The position numbers and the translations under genes were made by a program. The notes under the pieces are model-generated. The model saw only the letters and a list, made by a program, of their open reading frames with translations, was not told the origin of the DNA and searched no databases. Positions 29,561-37,534 of a stretch of 37,836 bases of DNA are shown one piece after another. The DNA is from Labilithrix sp. (GTDB lineage Bacteria > Myxococcota_A > Polyangia > Polyangiales > Polyangiaceae): assembly GCA_019637225.1 (NCBI GenBank), contig JAHBWC010000078.1, positions 1 through 37,836 on the forward strand. Direction: 5' to 3'. Position 1 is the first letter of the stretch. Every line of letters begins with the position of its first letter.

Positions 29561-31972
29561 TCACTTCACGTTGGGATCAGGCCGGGTGCACTTGTTCGCG
29601 ATGCACTGGAACTTCGGGTCGCAGCAGTCCGCGTCCACGGTGCACTTCTCGAACTCCTGCACGCACTGCCCCGCCGGCGGCTTGTCCTTGCAGACGAGCG
29701 CGCCGCTCTGGGCGTCCTTGCGGCAGAAGCCGTTGCAGCACTCGTCGCCGGTCTCGCAGCTCTCACCGTTGGGCTTGCACGGATCGACCGCCCAGAAGCC
29801 GCGCGTGTTGCCGGCCTCGAGCTCCTGGCCGGGGAGGTAGAACGCCGGGTGGCTCGGATCGGCGGTGGCGCTCGGGTTGTTGATGTCGATCGCCGCGACC
29901 CAGAGCTTCTTGATGCGACCGCCGTTGTTCCCGCTCGGGCCCCACGGCTGGCCGGTGAGCAGGTTTCCGTAGAGGCGACGCGAGGTGAAGACGACCCAGT
30001 AGTAGCCGCCGGACGCGACGGGGTTCACCGTCGGCTGGTAGTTGACGATCGCGTCGTTGGGGTGCGTCGCGCTCGTCGGCAGGCTCGTCCCGCCGTTGGC
30101 GGCGTCGAGGCGCCGCGCGTTCTTGGTCGCGCCGTCGCGCGCGATCCAGAGCTCGGAGGTGGCCCGGTACCAGGTCGTGAGCTGGCAGTTGCTCGTCGAG
30201 TTCTTGAACGGGATGAACTCGCCCGCGGCGTCCTTCGTGTTGTTCGGCGAAGCGGGCGCGCACTCGCCGCCGTGGTTCGCGTTGTGGAACACGATCGCGT
30301 TGCCGTCGGGGAGGAAGCTCGGCCAGCCCGGCCAGCGGGCGGCGTCGCGATAGACCTCGCGCAGGTTGGAGAACTCGCGGGTCGTCCCCGTGCAGGCGAC
30401 CGAGCCGGCGGCCGCGCCGCACGCGAAGCTCATGATCGCGAGCGAGTGGCCGGCGCCGGCCGTCACGCCCGGACCGCCGGGCCCCTCCCAGAAGTTGAAC
30501 GCGACCTTCCGGCCGTCCGGGGCGAACGCCGGCGTCACCGCGCTCGAGACGACGCTCGTGAAGCCCGTGCTCGCGACGACCCCGCCGCCGTCGCGCGCGA
30601 AGAGCTGCGAGTTCGACTGCGTGTAGGCCTCACGCGCCCAGTACGCGCTCGCGAGCCCGAACGAACCGTCCGGATACGGCGCGGACCAGACGAACTTGCG
30701 GTTCTGCGAGGCGGTCGTCGCGCCGGGGTACTCGTCGGTGCGGTCCGCCGTCGCGAGGTCGTAGGCAGCCCCGTTGCGGTAGTCGTCGCCGCCCCCGTTG
30801 AAGTTGGCCTTGCCGTCCTGGACGAAGAGCGTCGAGCCGTCGGCCGAGACCGAGTGGCAGACGTGGCACTTGCCCGCCATGTTCGGGATCGCGAGCTCCG
30901 GCTCGGGCGACCGCGGCTTGATCTTGATGACGCCGCCGGTCTCGCCGACGCCGCCCGTCGTGAGGAGCGAGTCGTACGAGTTGTAGTAGACGGTGCCGCG
31001 GAGGACGCCGGGCGCCACCTTCCACGTCCGCGTGATCGGGCCGTAGACCGTGTCGTTGGACGGCGAGTAGATCTTCACCTCGAGCTTGAGGTCGTCGCCC
31101 GAGTTGCCCTGCGTCGCCATGCGCCACGGCGTCTCTTCGAGGCGGACGCGCTTGCGTGCATCGCTGCCCGCGCCGTGCTGATCGACCATGTACGTGCCCT
31201 CGAAGGTGTAGTTGCCCTGCGAGAGCTTCACGTAGACGGCCGACGCCTCGCGCGTCGTCTGCCACATGAGGAGCGGGGGGAGCAGGCCGCGCGGCCAAAC
31301 CGTGAGGTCGTACGGGTAGAGGAAGCCGAGCTCCTCTGCGCTCGCCGGCGCGTTCGCCTGCGTCTTCAGCTTCGTGACGACGCCCGGGTCGACCTCGAGC
31401 CCGAGCGGCTCGCCGCCGACGCCGCCGAGACCGCCGAAGCCGCCCGCGCCCGCGTCCGCGTCGGTCGGCGCGCCGTTCTGCGTGGCCTTCACCACGATCT
31501 TGACGGTCGCGGTCCCCTCGCGCGCGCCGTAGCGCGCGGTCACGACGCCCTCGCCGACGTTGGTGCCGCTCGCCGTGAAGATGCCGGCGTTGCTGATGTC
31601 GCCGAGCTCGCCGCGGTCGAAGAGCCACGTGGCTCCGGACACGGGCTGGCCGTTGTACGACGCGGTGAAGGTCTGCTTCGGGACGGTGACGACGCCGTTC
31701 ACGATCGTGACGTTGATCGTCGCGGTGGCCGGGGAGACGTCGAGGATGCCGGTCGCGTCCACGTTGCCGGAGCTGCTGCCGGGGCCGCCTTCGCCGTCCC
31801 CGGGTCCGAACCCGGGCGGGATGTCCCCGGACGACGTCTCTCCGGGCTCCTCCCCGCCGGGCGAGAACGTGGACCCGGTCGTATCGCCGCAGCCCGCCTG
31901 GAGGGCGGCGATGGCGACGGATCCAAAAAGGAGACAAGCAAGGGTGCGGCGAAGCGTGAGCGTAGAACTCAT
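29561..31972 (-). CDS. Large mosaic lipoprotein with CxxCH motif and C-terminal Cys knots
   Basis: 803 residues from ATG 31972; the lipobox (LQAGCGD, Cys28) supports this start. After a Gly/Pro/Ser-rich spacer comes a BIG2-like Ig domain (ATATINVTIVNG ... YGAREGTATVKIVV). Beta-propeller-like segments follow, with PDG turns such as APYPDGSFGLAS, PAFAPDGRKVAFNF and PSFLPDGNAIVFHN, as in WD40/TolB-type folds. Within this region is MAGKCHVCHSVSADGS, with Cys369, Cys372 and His373 forming a CxxCH heme-c-type motif. The last 70 residues hold two small Cys-rich repeats (CETGDECCNGFC and CTVDADCCDPKFQC) that resemble knottin-like modules. It is probably a surface protein; whether heme is bound is untested. 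It follows the DUF2505-like gene on the same strand by 138 bases. Confidence 0.88.
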   Translation of the reverse strand: MSSTLTLRRTLACLLFGSVAIAALQAGCGDTTGSTFSPGGEEPGETSSGDIPPGFGPGDGEGGPGSSSGNVDATGILDVSPATATINVTIVNGVVTVPKQTFTASYNGQPVSGATWLFDRGELGDISNAGIFTASGTNVGEGVVTARYGAREGTATVKIVVKATQNGAPTDADAGAGGFGGLGGVGGEPLGLEVDPGVVTKLKTQANAPASAEELGFLYPYDLTVWPRGLLPPLLMWQTTREASAVYVKLSQGNYTFEGTYMVDQHGAGSDARKRVRLEETPWRMATQGNSGDDLKLEVKIYSPSNDTVYGPITRTWKVAPGVLRGTVYYNSYDSLLTTGGVGETGGVIKIKPRSPEPELAIPNMAGKCHVCHSVSADGSTLFVQDGKANFNGGGDDYRNGAAYDLATADRTDEYPGATTASQNRKFVWSAPYPDGSFGLASAYWAREAYTQSNSQLFARDGGGVVASTGFTSVVSSAVTPAFAPDGRKVAFNFWEGPGGPGVTAGAGHSLAIMSFACGAAAGSVACTGTTREFSNLREVYRDAARWPGWPSFLPDGNAIVFHNANHGGECAPASPNNTKDAAGEFIPFKNSTSNCQLTTWYRATSELWIARDGATKNARRLDAANGGTSLPTSATHPNDAIVNYQPTVNPVASGGYYWVVFTSRRLYGNLLTGQPWGPSGNNGGRIKKLWVAAIDINNPSATADPSHPAFYLPGQELEAGNTRGFWAVDPCKPNGESCETGDECCNGFCRKDAQSGALVCKDKPPAGQCVQEFEKCTVDADCCDPKFQCIANKCTRPDPNVK

Positions 31973-32062
31973 CTGGACGCGCGTTCCTACCGCTGCTGCC
32001 TTCGATCCGCAACGGGACAGCCCGCATTTCACGGTCTTTCACCGCACCCGTTACGCGATCGA

Positions 32063-32078
32063 GACGCGGCCCCGCGTC
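32063..32078 (-). terminator. Hairpin between the DUF2505-like and mosaic lipoprotein genes
   Basis: GACGCGG and CCGCGTC arms with a 2-base centre lie about 30 bases after the DUF2505-like stop on its strand. No U tract, so tentative. Confidence 0.25.
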
Positions 32079-32110
32079 GGGAGAGGCCGACGTCCCTCGC
32101 CCGCTCGGCG

Positions 32111-32614
32111 TCAGCCCGCCGCGCTCTTCTTCGCTTCGTCGTTGAAGACGCGGGCGCTCTTCTCCCAGCCGTCGCGGTGGCTCTTCTCGGTCATCTTCTC
32201 GATCATCCCGCCGACGCCGAAGATCTTCGCCTCGGCGACGATCTCGACGATGCGCGTGCATTTGCCGTCGCCGGCGGGCTCGACCTTCACGCTGCCCTCG
32301 TTCTTCAGTTTGTCGGCGAGCGTCGAGGGCTTGATCGCGAAGCGGTAGACCTTCGTCGCGCGGTCGAAGCGCCCCTCCTCCGTGTAGCCGAAGCCCGAGC
32401 CGAGCAGCTTGGCGACCGGGCCGGGCGCGTCGAGCTTCGGGATCGCCCGGACGATCCGCACCACCTCGGCCTCGGTCTCCTTCATCTCGACGACCTCCCA
32501 CTTCGGAAAGCCGAGGTCCGCGAAGATCCGCTTCTGGAGCTCGTTGTCGAAGAACAGCTCCCAGAAGCGCTCCGGGGTGCAATCGAGGTCGTGCCGCATC
32601 GTGAAGGTCGCCAT
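32111..32614 (-). CDS. DUF2505-like SRPBCC-fold protein
   Basis: 167 residues. The opening FTMRHDLDCTPERFWELFFD and the following KWEVVEMKETEAEVVRIVR, GYTEEGRFDRATKVYRFAI and CTRIVEIVAEAKIFGVGGM fit the DUF2505 branch of the START/SRPBCC helix-grip fold, which binds hydrophobic ligands. The C terminus is a long charged helix (MTEKSHRDGWEKSARVFNDE). No signal peptide. The start at ATG 32614 agrees with the family's beginning and with a -10-like element just upstream; the frame itself is open far beyond, over the glyS antisense strand. The ligand is unknown. Confidence 0.88.
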   Translation of the reverse strand: MATFTMRHDLDCTPERFWELFFDNELQKRIFADLGFPKWEVVEMKETEAEVVRIVRAIPKLDAPGPVAKLLGSGFGYTEEGRFDRATKVYRFAIKPSTLADKLKNEGSVKVEPAGDGKCTRIVEIVAEAKIFGVGGMIEKMTEKSHRDGWEKSARVFNDEAKKSAAG

Positions 32615-32624
32615 CTCGAGGGCG

Positions 32625-32630
32625 AGGCTA
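32625..32630 (-). promoter_or_regulatory. Candidate -10 (TAGCCT) of the DUF2505-like gene
   Basis: TAGCCT ends ten bases before ATG 32614, divergent to the glyS element 63 bases away. Confidence 0.5.
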
Positions 32631-32692
32631 CGCCGATTGTCGCGCCGAGAGGAGCCCGAGGACGGGCATGAAACAAGGGCCCCGATTTCTGC

Positions 32693-32698
32693 TAGCGT
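32693..32698 (+). promoter_or_regulatory. Candidate -10 (TAGCGT) of glyS
   Basis: TAGCGT ends 12 bases before ATG 32711; no Shine-Dalgarno sequence follows. Confidence 0.5.
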
Positions 32699-32710
32699 CG
32701 CGCGCCGACG

Positions 32711-34828
32711 ATGGGAAAGTCCCTCCTGCTCGAGATCGGAACCGAGGAGCTCCCCTCCTCTTACGTCGACGCGGCGCTCGCGGCGCTCCCGAACCTCGCC
32801 CGCACGAAGCTCGAGGCGCTCCGCCTCGCGCACGGCGGCGTGCGCGCGCTCGGTACGCCGCGCCGCCTCGCGCTCCTCGTCGAAGACGTCGCCGAGAAGC
32901 AGCCCGACCTCGACGAAGAGGTCGTGGGTCCGCCCGAGACCGCGGCCTACAAGGACGGCAAGCCCACGAAGGCCGCCGAGGCCTTCGCGACCAAGCTCGG
33001 GGTCCCGCTCGAGCAGCTCTCGGTCGTCGACCGCGCCGCGTCGGGCAAGCAGAAGGCCGGCCGCTACCTCGTCGGACGGCGGCAAGAGCGCGGCCGCGAG
33101 GCGCGTGAGCTCCTCGGCAAGGCGCTCGCCGAGATCTGCGCCGAGATCCCGTTCCGCAAGTCGATGCGCTGGGGCACGGGCGACGCCACCTTCGGCCGTC
33201 CCGTGCAGTGGCTCGTGGCGCTCTCCGGCGCCGACACCGTCGACGTCTCGTTCGCCGGCGTTCGCTCGGGCCGCACGACGCTCGGGCATCGCTTCCTCTC
33301 GCCCGGCAAGCTCGACGTGTCCGAGGCCTCGGCCTACGTCGACACCATGCGCGGCGCGAACGTGCTCGTCGATCGCGAGGAGCGCGCGAACGCGATGATG
33401 GATCGCGTCGCCGCCGCCGCGAAGGAAGCCGGCGGCGTCCACGATCCCGATCCGTACCTCGTCGACGAGAACGCCTCGCTCGTCGAGGATCCGCACGTCG
33501 TCACGGGCTCGTTCGAGGCGGAGTACCTGAAGCTCCCGCCGGCGGTGATCCGCGCCGTCGCGCGCGGCCACCAGAAGTACTTCTGCGTGGCCAAGGCCAA
33601 CGCGACGGACGAGCTCCTGCCGCACTACCTCACCGTCGTGAACACCGCGCTCGATCCGGCGCGCATCGCGAAGGGCAACGACCGCGTCATGCGGGCGCGC
33701 CTCGCGGACGCGAAGTTCTTCTACGAAGAGGACCGGCGCGCGAAGATCGACGACCGCGTCGCGAAGCTCCAGGGCATCGTCTTCCACAACCGGCTCGGCA
33801 CGGTGCGCGAGAAGGTGACGCGCATGGAGGCGCTCGCGACGAAGCTCGCGGCCGCCATCGGCGTGCCGGCCGACCGCCTCGAGCTGGTCCGCCGCGCGGC
33901 GCACCTCTGCAAGTTCGACCTCGTCTCGCTCATGGTCGGCGAGTTCCCCGAGCTCCAGGGCGAGATGGGCCGCGACTACGCGCTCTACGCGAAGGAGCCG
34001 CCCGAGGTCGCCAACGCCGTACGAGACCACTACCGGCCGATCGGCGCCGAGGGCCCCGTCGCCGAGGACGACGTCTCCGCCTGCGTCGCGCTCGCCGACC
34101 GCCTCGACACGCTCGCCGGCTGCTTCGCCGTCGGCCTCTCTCCGACCGGCGCGGCCGATCCGTTCGCGCTCCGCCGCGCGTGCATCGCCACGCTGCGCAC
34201 GCTGCTCGACGGCACGAAGCGCAACCCCGCCTACGCGTCGCTCCGCCTCGCGGACCTGTTCGGCTGGGCGTACGACGGGCTCGGCGAGGGCAAGAAGCTC
34301 GACCTCTCCAGGGACGAGACCGTCAAGAAGCTCCGCGACTTCACGCACGAGCGCCTGCGCGGCGTCATCGCCGCCCAGACCTCGAACGCCGCCGCGGACG
34401 CGGCGTGCGCCGGCGGCGACCTCGATCGCCCGGCGCACGTGCTCGCGCGCGCGAAGGCGCTCCACCGCGCGGTCACGGAGGGGCGCGCCTGGCTCGAGAA
34501 GGCGCGCACGGTCGCCAAGCGCCTCAGCGGAATCTCCAAGGAGGCGAAGCCCGTCCTCCACGGGAAGGACGCGTTCGAGAAGCCCGACGACCACGCGATC
34601 GTCGACGTCATCGTCAAGGTCGACGCGTCGACCAGGACGCTCGAGACCGAGGAGGCCGTCACCGCCGCGCTCGCAGGCGCGGAGGACCTCGCGGCGCGCC
34701 TCGACGACGTCTTCACCCGCACGCTCGTCAACGACCCGAACGACGCCCGCACCGCCAAGCGCCTCGAGCTGCTCTCCCACGGCGCGCAGTGCATGCTGCG
34801 CATCGGCGACTTCTCCCGCCTCGTCTGA
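32711..34828 (+). CDS. glyS: Glycyl-tRNA synthetase beta subunit
   Basis: 705 residues, about the usual beta length. Together with the alpha subunit (GlyQ) it charges tRNA-Gly; the beta chain holds the tRNA-binding and anticodon-recognition parts. Signatures are LLLEIGTEELPSSYVDAAL at the N terminus, FRKSMRWGTGDATFGRPVQW, GHRFLSPGKLDV, ARGHQKYFCVAK, RLADAKFFYEEDR, FHNRLGTVREKVTRMEAL, the HD-like AAHLCKFDLVSLMVGEFPEL, LADRLDTLAGCFAVGLSPTG, and a C-terminal DALR-like domain. No glyQ precedes or follows it, unlike the common glyQS arrangement; it starts its own divergent transcription unit. Confidence 0.97.
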   Translation: MGKSLLLEIGTEELPSSYVDAALAALPNLARTKLEALRLAHGGVRALGTPRRLALLVEDVAEKQPDLDEEVVGPPETAAYKDGKPTKAAEAFATKLGVPLEQLSVVDRAASGKQKAGRYLVGRRQERGREARELLGKALAEICAEIPFRKSMRWGTGDATFGRPVQWLVALSGADTVDVSFAGVRSGRTTLGHRFLSPGKLDVSEASAYVDTMRGANVLVDREERANAMMDRVAAAAKEAGGVHDPDPYLVDENASLVEDPHVVTGSFEAEYLKLPPAVIRAVARGHQKYFCVAKANATDELLPHYLTVVNTALDPARIAKGNDRVMRARLADAKFFYEEDRRAKIDDRVAKLQGIVFHNRLGTVREKVTRMEALATKLAAAIGVPADRLELVRRAAHLCKFDLVSLMVGEFPELQGEMGRDYALYAKEPPEVANAVRDHYRPIGAEGPVAEDDVSACVALADRLDTLAGCFAVGLSPTGAADPFALRRACIATLRTLLDGTKRNPAYASLRLADLFGWAYDGLGEGKKLDLSRDETVKKLRDFTHERLRGVIAAQTSNAAADAACAGGDLDRPAHVLARAKALHRAVTEGRAWLEKARTVAKRLSGISKEAKPVLHGKDAFEKPDDHAIVDVIVKVDASTRTLETEEAVTAALAGAEDLAARLDDVFTRTLVNDPNDARTAKRLELLSHGAQCMLRIGDFSRLV

Positions 34829-34876
34829 CGCGGGACGATCGTCGGAGACGCCCGCGAGCGCTCCGATTCGTCCGGG

Positions 34877-35737
34877 TCAGCGGGCGTCGAAGTGCGCTCG
34901 GATCCGCTTCGGCGTGAGCGCGCGGGGATAGACGGCCACCTCGTCGATCGTTCCGTCGAAGCCCGCGATGGTCTCGCGGGCGCCGACGGCGAAGGCCACG
35001 CCCTCCGCCTCCAGCATGACGTTGGAGGGCTCGGCTTTCACCAGCGATCCATCCACGTAGAGGCTCATGATCGCTCCGTCGTAGGTCGCGACCACGTGGT
35101 AGGGGCCGTTGCCCAGGAGAGGGGTGCCGATGCCTGCGCCCTGCGTCGCTCGCCCTCGGTAGAAGGTCAGCGTCTCGTCGGCGACCTCGAGAAGGTAGCC
35201 GCGGCCGCGGCTCGCCGGATCGTTCGACGGGTTCGGCACGAAATGAGAGAGCACGGTCCGCGGGCCACTCGACATGCTGTTCGGCGCGATCCACGCCTCG
35301 ACGGACATCGGGCTCGCGCCTGGAAAATCGAACGCCGGGTCGACCGTCGCAGACACGGACGAGCTCGAGATGAACGTTCGCGCGAAGCCATCCCCCGCCA
35401 GCGCCGGCCTCAGCTGAAAGGCCCCGAAGTACACGGCCGGGAATGCGCCGGTCTCGTCCGCGGCACCGAGGACGTCGACGGTCTCCTCGAGCCGATAGTA
35501 GGCGAGCGGCGCATCGGACATCACCTGAGCGCGATAGAGCCCGCCGCCGGCGCGGTCGACGGGTGCTCCGTCGTCCGGTGCTCCGTCCGGCGAACCGCCA
35601 TCGCGGCCCGCGTCCGGAACGTCGCCGCCGTCGCTCGCCGACGCGCCCGGCGCGTCACCGCCGTCGTCGAGCACCCTGCCGCACGCGGCGGCGATCGTCG
35701 CGAGGAAGGCCACCGTCGCGACGAGTCGAGCGCTCAC
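34877..35737 (-). CDS. LamG/concanavalin-like lipoprotein
   Basis: 286 residues from GTG 35737. A TTG-initiated longer frame (35779) exists, but a TACCGT element seven bases before this GTG and a tidy signal peptide (ARLVATVAFLATIAAAC, lipobox Cys19) favour it. An Asp/Gly/Pro-rich linker leads to a LamG-like beta sandwich: APLAYYRLEETVDVLGAADET, PMSVEAWIAPNSMS, YHVVATYDGAIMSLYVDGSL and GFDGTIDEVAVYPRALTPKR, all typical of LamG domains in surface carbohydrate- or protein-binding proteins. The ligand is unknown. It is convergent with glyS, 48 bases away. Confidence 0.88.
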   Translation of the reverse strand: MSARLVATVAFLATIAAACGRVLDDGGDAPGASASDGGDVPDAGRDGGSPDGAPDDGAPVDRAGGGLYRAQVMSDAPLAYYRLEETVDVLGAADETGAFPAVYFGAFQLRPALAGDGFARTFISSSSVSATVDPAFDFPGASPMSVEAWIAPNSMSSGPRTVLSHFVPNPSNDPASRGRGYLLEVADETLTFYRGRATQGAGIGTPLLGNGPYHVVATYDGAIMSLYVDGSLVKAEPSNVMLEAEGVAFAVGARETIAGFDGTIDEVAVYPRALTPKRIRAHFDAR

Positions 35738-35744
35738 CCGCTCG

Positions 35745-35750
35745 ACGGTA
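35745..35750 (-). promoter_or_regulatory. Candidate -10 (TACCGT) of the LamG lipoprotein gene
   Basis: TACCGT ends seven bases before GTG 35737; the predicted transcript starts at or beside the start codon. It lies only 33 bases from the upstream hydrolase gene's stop. Confidence 0.5.
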
Positions 35751-35782
35751 GCGGTTCGGGCAGCCCACCTCCAGCCCAACGC

Positions 35783-37534
35783 TCACGGCCGCGAGAAGAG
35801 AGGGTAATCTCGAACCAGACCGGCGAGGCGCGGCGTCCGACGGATGTTTCGCCGGAGGTCGGCGAGGCGCTTCTCGACCATCGGATCCCGCACCTCCGGC
35901 TCGGCCGGAGCGTTGACCGACCACGCCGACGTCGTCCCGTAGACCGCGTTCACGAACGCAGGGTCGCCCGCCAAGTTCGGCGCGAGCGTCCTCGACGTGC
36001 ACGACGTGTCCGGCCTCGAGGTCGGCGCGCGCATGAAGTCGAGGATGATTCGGAGCCCGCACGGGTCCCCGCCGCCCTGCATGCGCGACTGGAAGATCAC
36101 GCCGTGGTTCGCGTGGGGGATGAACACGAAGTGCTTGTCGTCGCCCGTGAGCTTCGTCTCGAACTCCCGCGCGGACTCGATCGGCGTCTGGACGTCGAGA
36201 TCGCCGTTCAGCGTCAGCACGGGCATCGTCGTCTTGGCCCACTTCCGGACGAACGAGTCCTTCGGGTACTTCGGCCACACGATCTCGGCCGCCGCCAGCG
36301 AGAGGATCGAGCGCGTCGCGATGGTCTGCTGGGCGATCTGCTGCTCCAGCTTCGCCGCGCTCGGCGCCGGATCGGACCAGAGCTCGCTGAACGCGACGTT
36401 CTTGTAGAGCGCGTCCGAGTCGAGGTCCCCTTCGCCCGAGTCGAGCCGCGAGCTCGCCGAGCCCGGGGCCGGCCCGAACATCGCCTGGAAGAGCGTGTTC
36501 AGCGCCTGCTGATCGGCCTGCGAGCAGCGCTCGAAGCGCGCGAGCAGCGAGGGCACGAGCTCGGCCGTCTCCGACATCATCAACATCGAGACGACGACCG
36601 CCGAGAGCGTGTCGCGATCGAGGCCGAGCGCCGTCCCGCAGGTCGATCCGTTCGCGCCGCGCACGATGGAGGCCATCCGCGCGAACGGATCGGCGCCGAG
36701 GCGCGCGCTGCAGGTGCTGTCAGCCTTGCACGCCTCGCCGATGCGACGGAGCGCGGGGTCGTACTGCTTGTCGAAGTCGTTGAGGAACTGCGAGCTCGGC
36801 GAGACGGCGGAGTCGAGGATCACGCCGTCGACGGGCGTCGGAGCAAGCTGGAGGAAGCGATGCGCCCAGTACGTGCCGTAGGACACGCCGTAGACGAAAG
36901 CCTGCTGCCCTTCCTTGCGGAGCGCCGCGATCGTCACGGCAAGATCGCGCGCGGCGTTGCTCGTTGAATAGTGCGCGAGCCCGTCGCCGACCTTTCCTTC
37001 GAGCTCCTTCACGCAGGCCGAGGCCTGAGCGCCGGGGTTTTCGACGTTCTCGGCGGCGGCCTTGGGGCAAGCGAGCATCGACGAGCGCCCGACGCCGCGG
37101 TGCTCGACGAGAATGACGTCGAGGTCAGGGCGCGCTCCGAGCGCGAGCTCGGCGAGCGAGACGAGGCCGGCGGCCGAGCCGCCGGGGCCGCCCTGGAGCA
37201 TGTACATCTGCGTGGCGCTCGCGCCGGTCCCGCCCATGCGCGCCACGAACACTTCGATCGTCTCGCCGTCGGGGGCGCCGTAGTCGAGCGGCACCCGGGC
37301 CGTCCCGCAGGTGCGCGCCTTCGCATACGCCCCCGTGCAGGCGGAGAACGTGAACTTCGTCTTCGGGAGCGCGGGGCGGTCCGGGTCGTCCCCCTCGTCG
37401 CCTTCCTCCCCCGTCGTGTCCGACTTGGTCTTGGAGCGGCGGCGCAGCGAGGTCGGCTCGGGCGGCGCGCAGGCGACGATGCCGAAGCAGACGAGGCTCG
37501 CGATCCACACCCAGAACGCTACCCGCCCGCCCAT
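35783..37534 (-). CDS. Secreted alpha/beta-hydrolase, tripeptidyl-aminopeptidase-like
   Basis: 583 residues from ATG 37534; a TTG nine bases upstream is the only longer in-frame option. A signal peptide with lipobox (GIVACAPP, Cys22) is followed by a charged, acidic spacer. The hydrolase core has the oxyanion-region MLQGGPGGSAAG, VILVEHRGVGRS, the nucleophile elbow VYGVSYGT (Ser218), LNGDLDVQTP (Asp447) and HANHG (His477), in the order of the TAP/prolyl-aminopeptidase family, including a C-terminal TAP_C-like segment. Several Cys pairs fit an extracytoplasmic enzyme. It probably trims peptides from N termini, but the specificity is not readable from the sequence. It precedes the LamG lipoprotein gene on the same strand by 45 bases. 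Confidence 0.92.
   Translation of the reverse strand: MGGRVAFWVWIASLVCFGIVACAPPEPTSLRRRSKTKSDTTGEEGDEGDDPDRPALPKTKFTFSACTGAYAKARTCGTARVPLDYGAPDGETIEVFVARMGGTGASATQMYMLQGGPGGSAAGLVSLAELALGARPDLDVILVEHRGVGRSSMLACPKAAAENVENPGAQASACVKELEGKVGDGLAHYSTSNAARDLAVTIAALRKEGQQAFVYGVSYGTYWAHRFLQLAPTPVDGVILDSAVSPSSQFLNDFDKQYDPALRRIGEACKADSTCSARLGADPFARMASIVRGANGSTCGTALGLDRDTLSAVVVSMLMMSETAELVPSLLARFERCSQADQQALNTLFQAMFGPAPGSASSRLDSGEGDLDSDALYKNVAFSELWSDPAPSAAKLEQQIAQQTIATRSILSLAAAEIVWPKYPKDSFVRKWAKTTMPVLTLNGDLDVQTPIESAREFETKLTGDDKHFVFIPHANHGVIFQSRMQGGGDPCGLRIILDFMRAPTSRPDTSCTSRTLAPNLAGDPAFVNAVYGTTSAWSVNAPAEPEVRDPMVEKRLADLRRNIRRTPRLAGLVRDYPLFSRP

Noticed and set aside
27590..32671. 1693-codon plus-strand open frame spanning several genes
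   Set aside because: It crosses the terminator at 28488-28530 and runs antisense to two lipoproteins and a DUF2505-like gene; the composition is that of a shadow frame.
34892..36967. 691-codon plus-strand frame opposite the LamG lipoprotein and hydrolase
   Set aside because: Shadow of two minus-strand genes with complete domain signatures.
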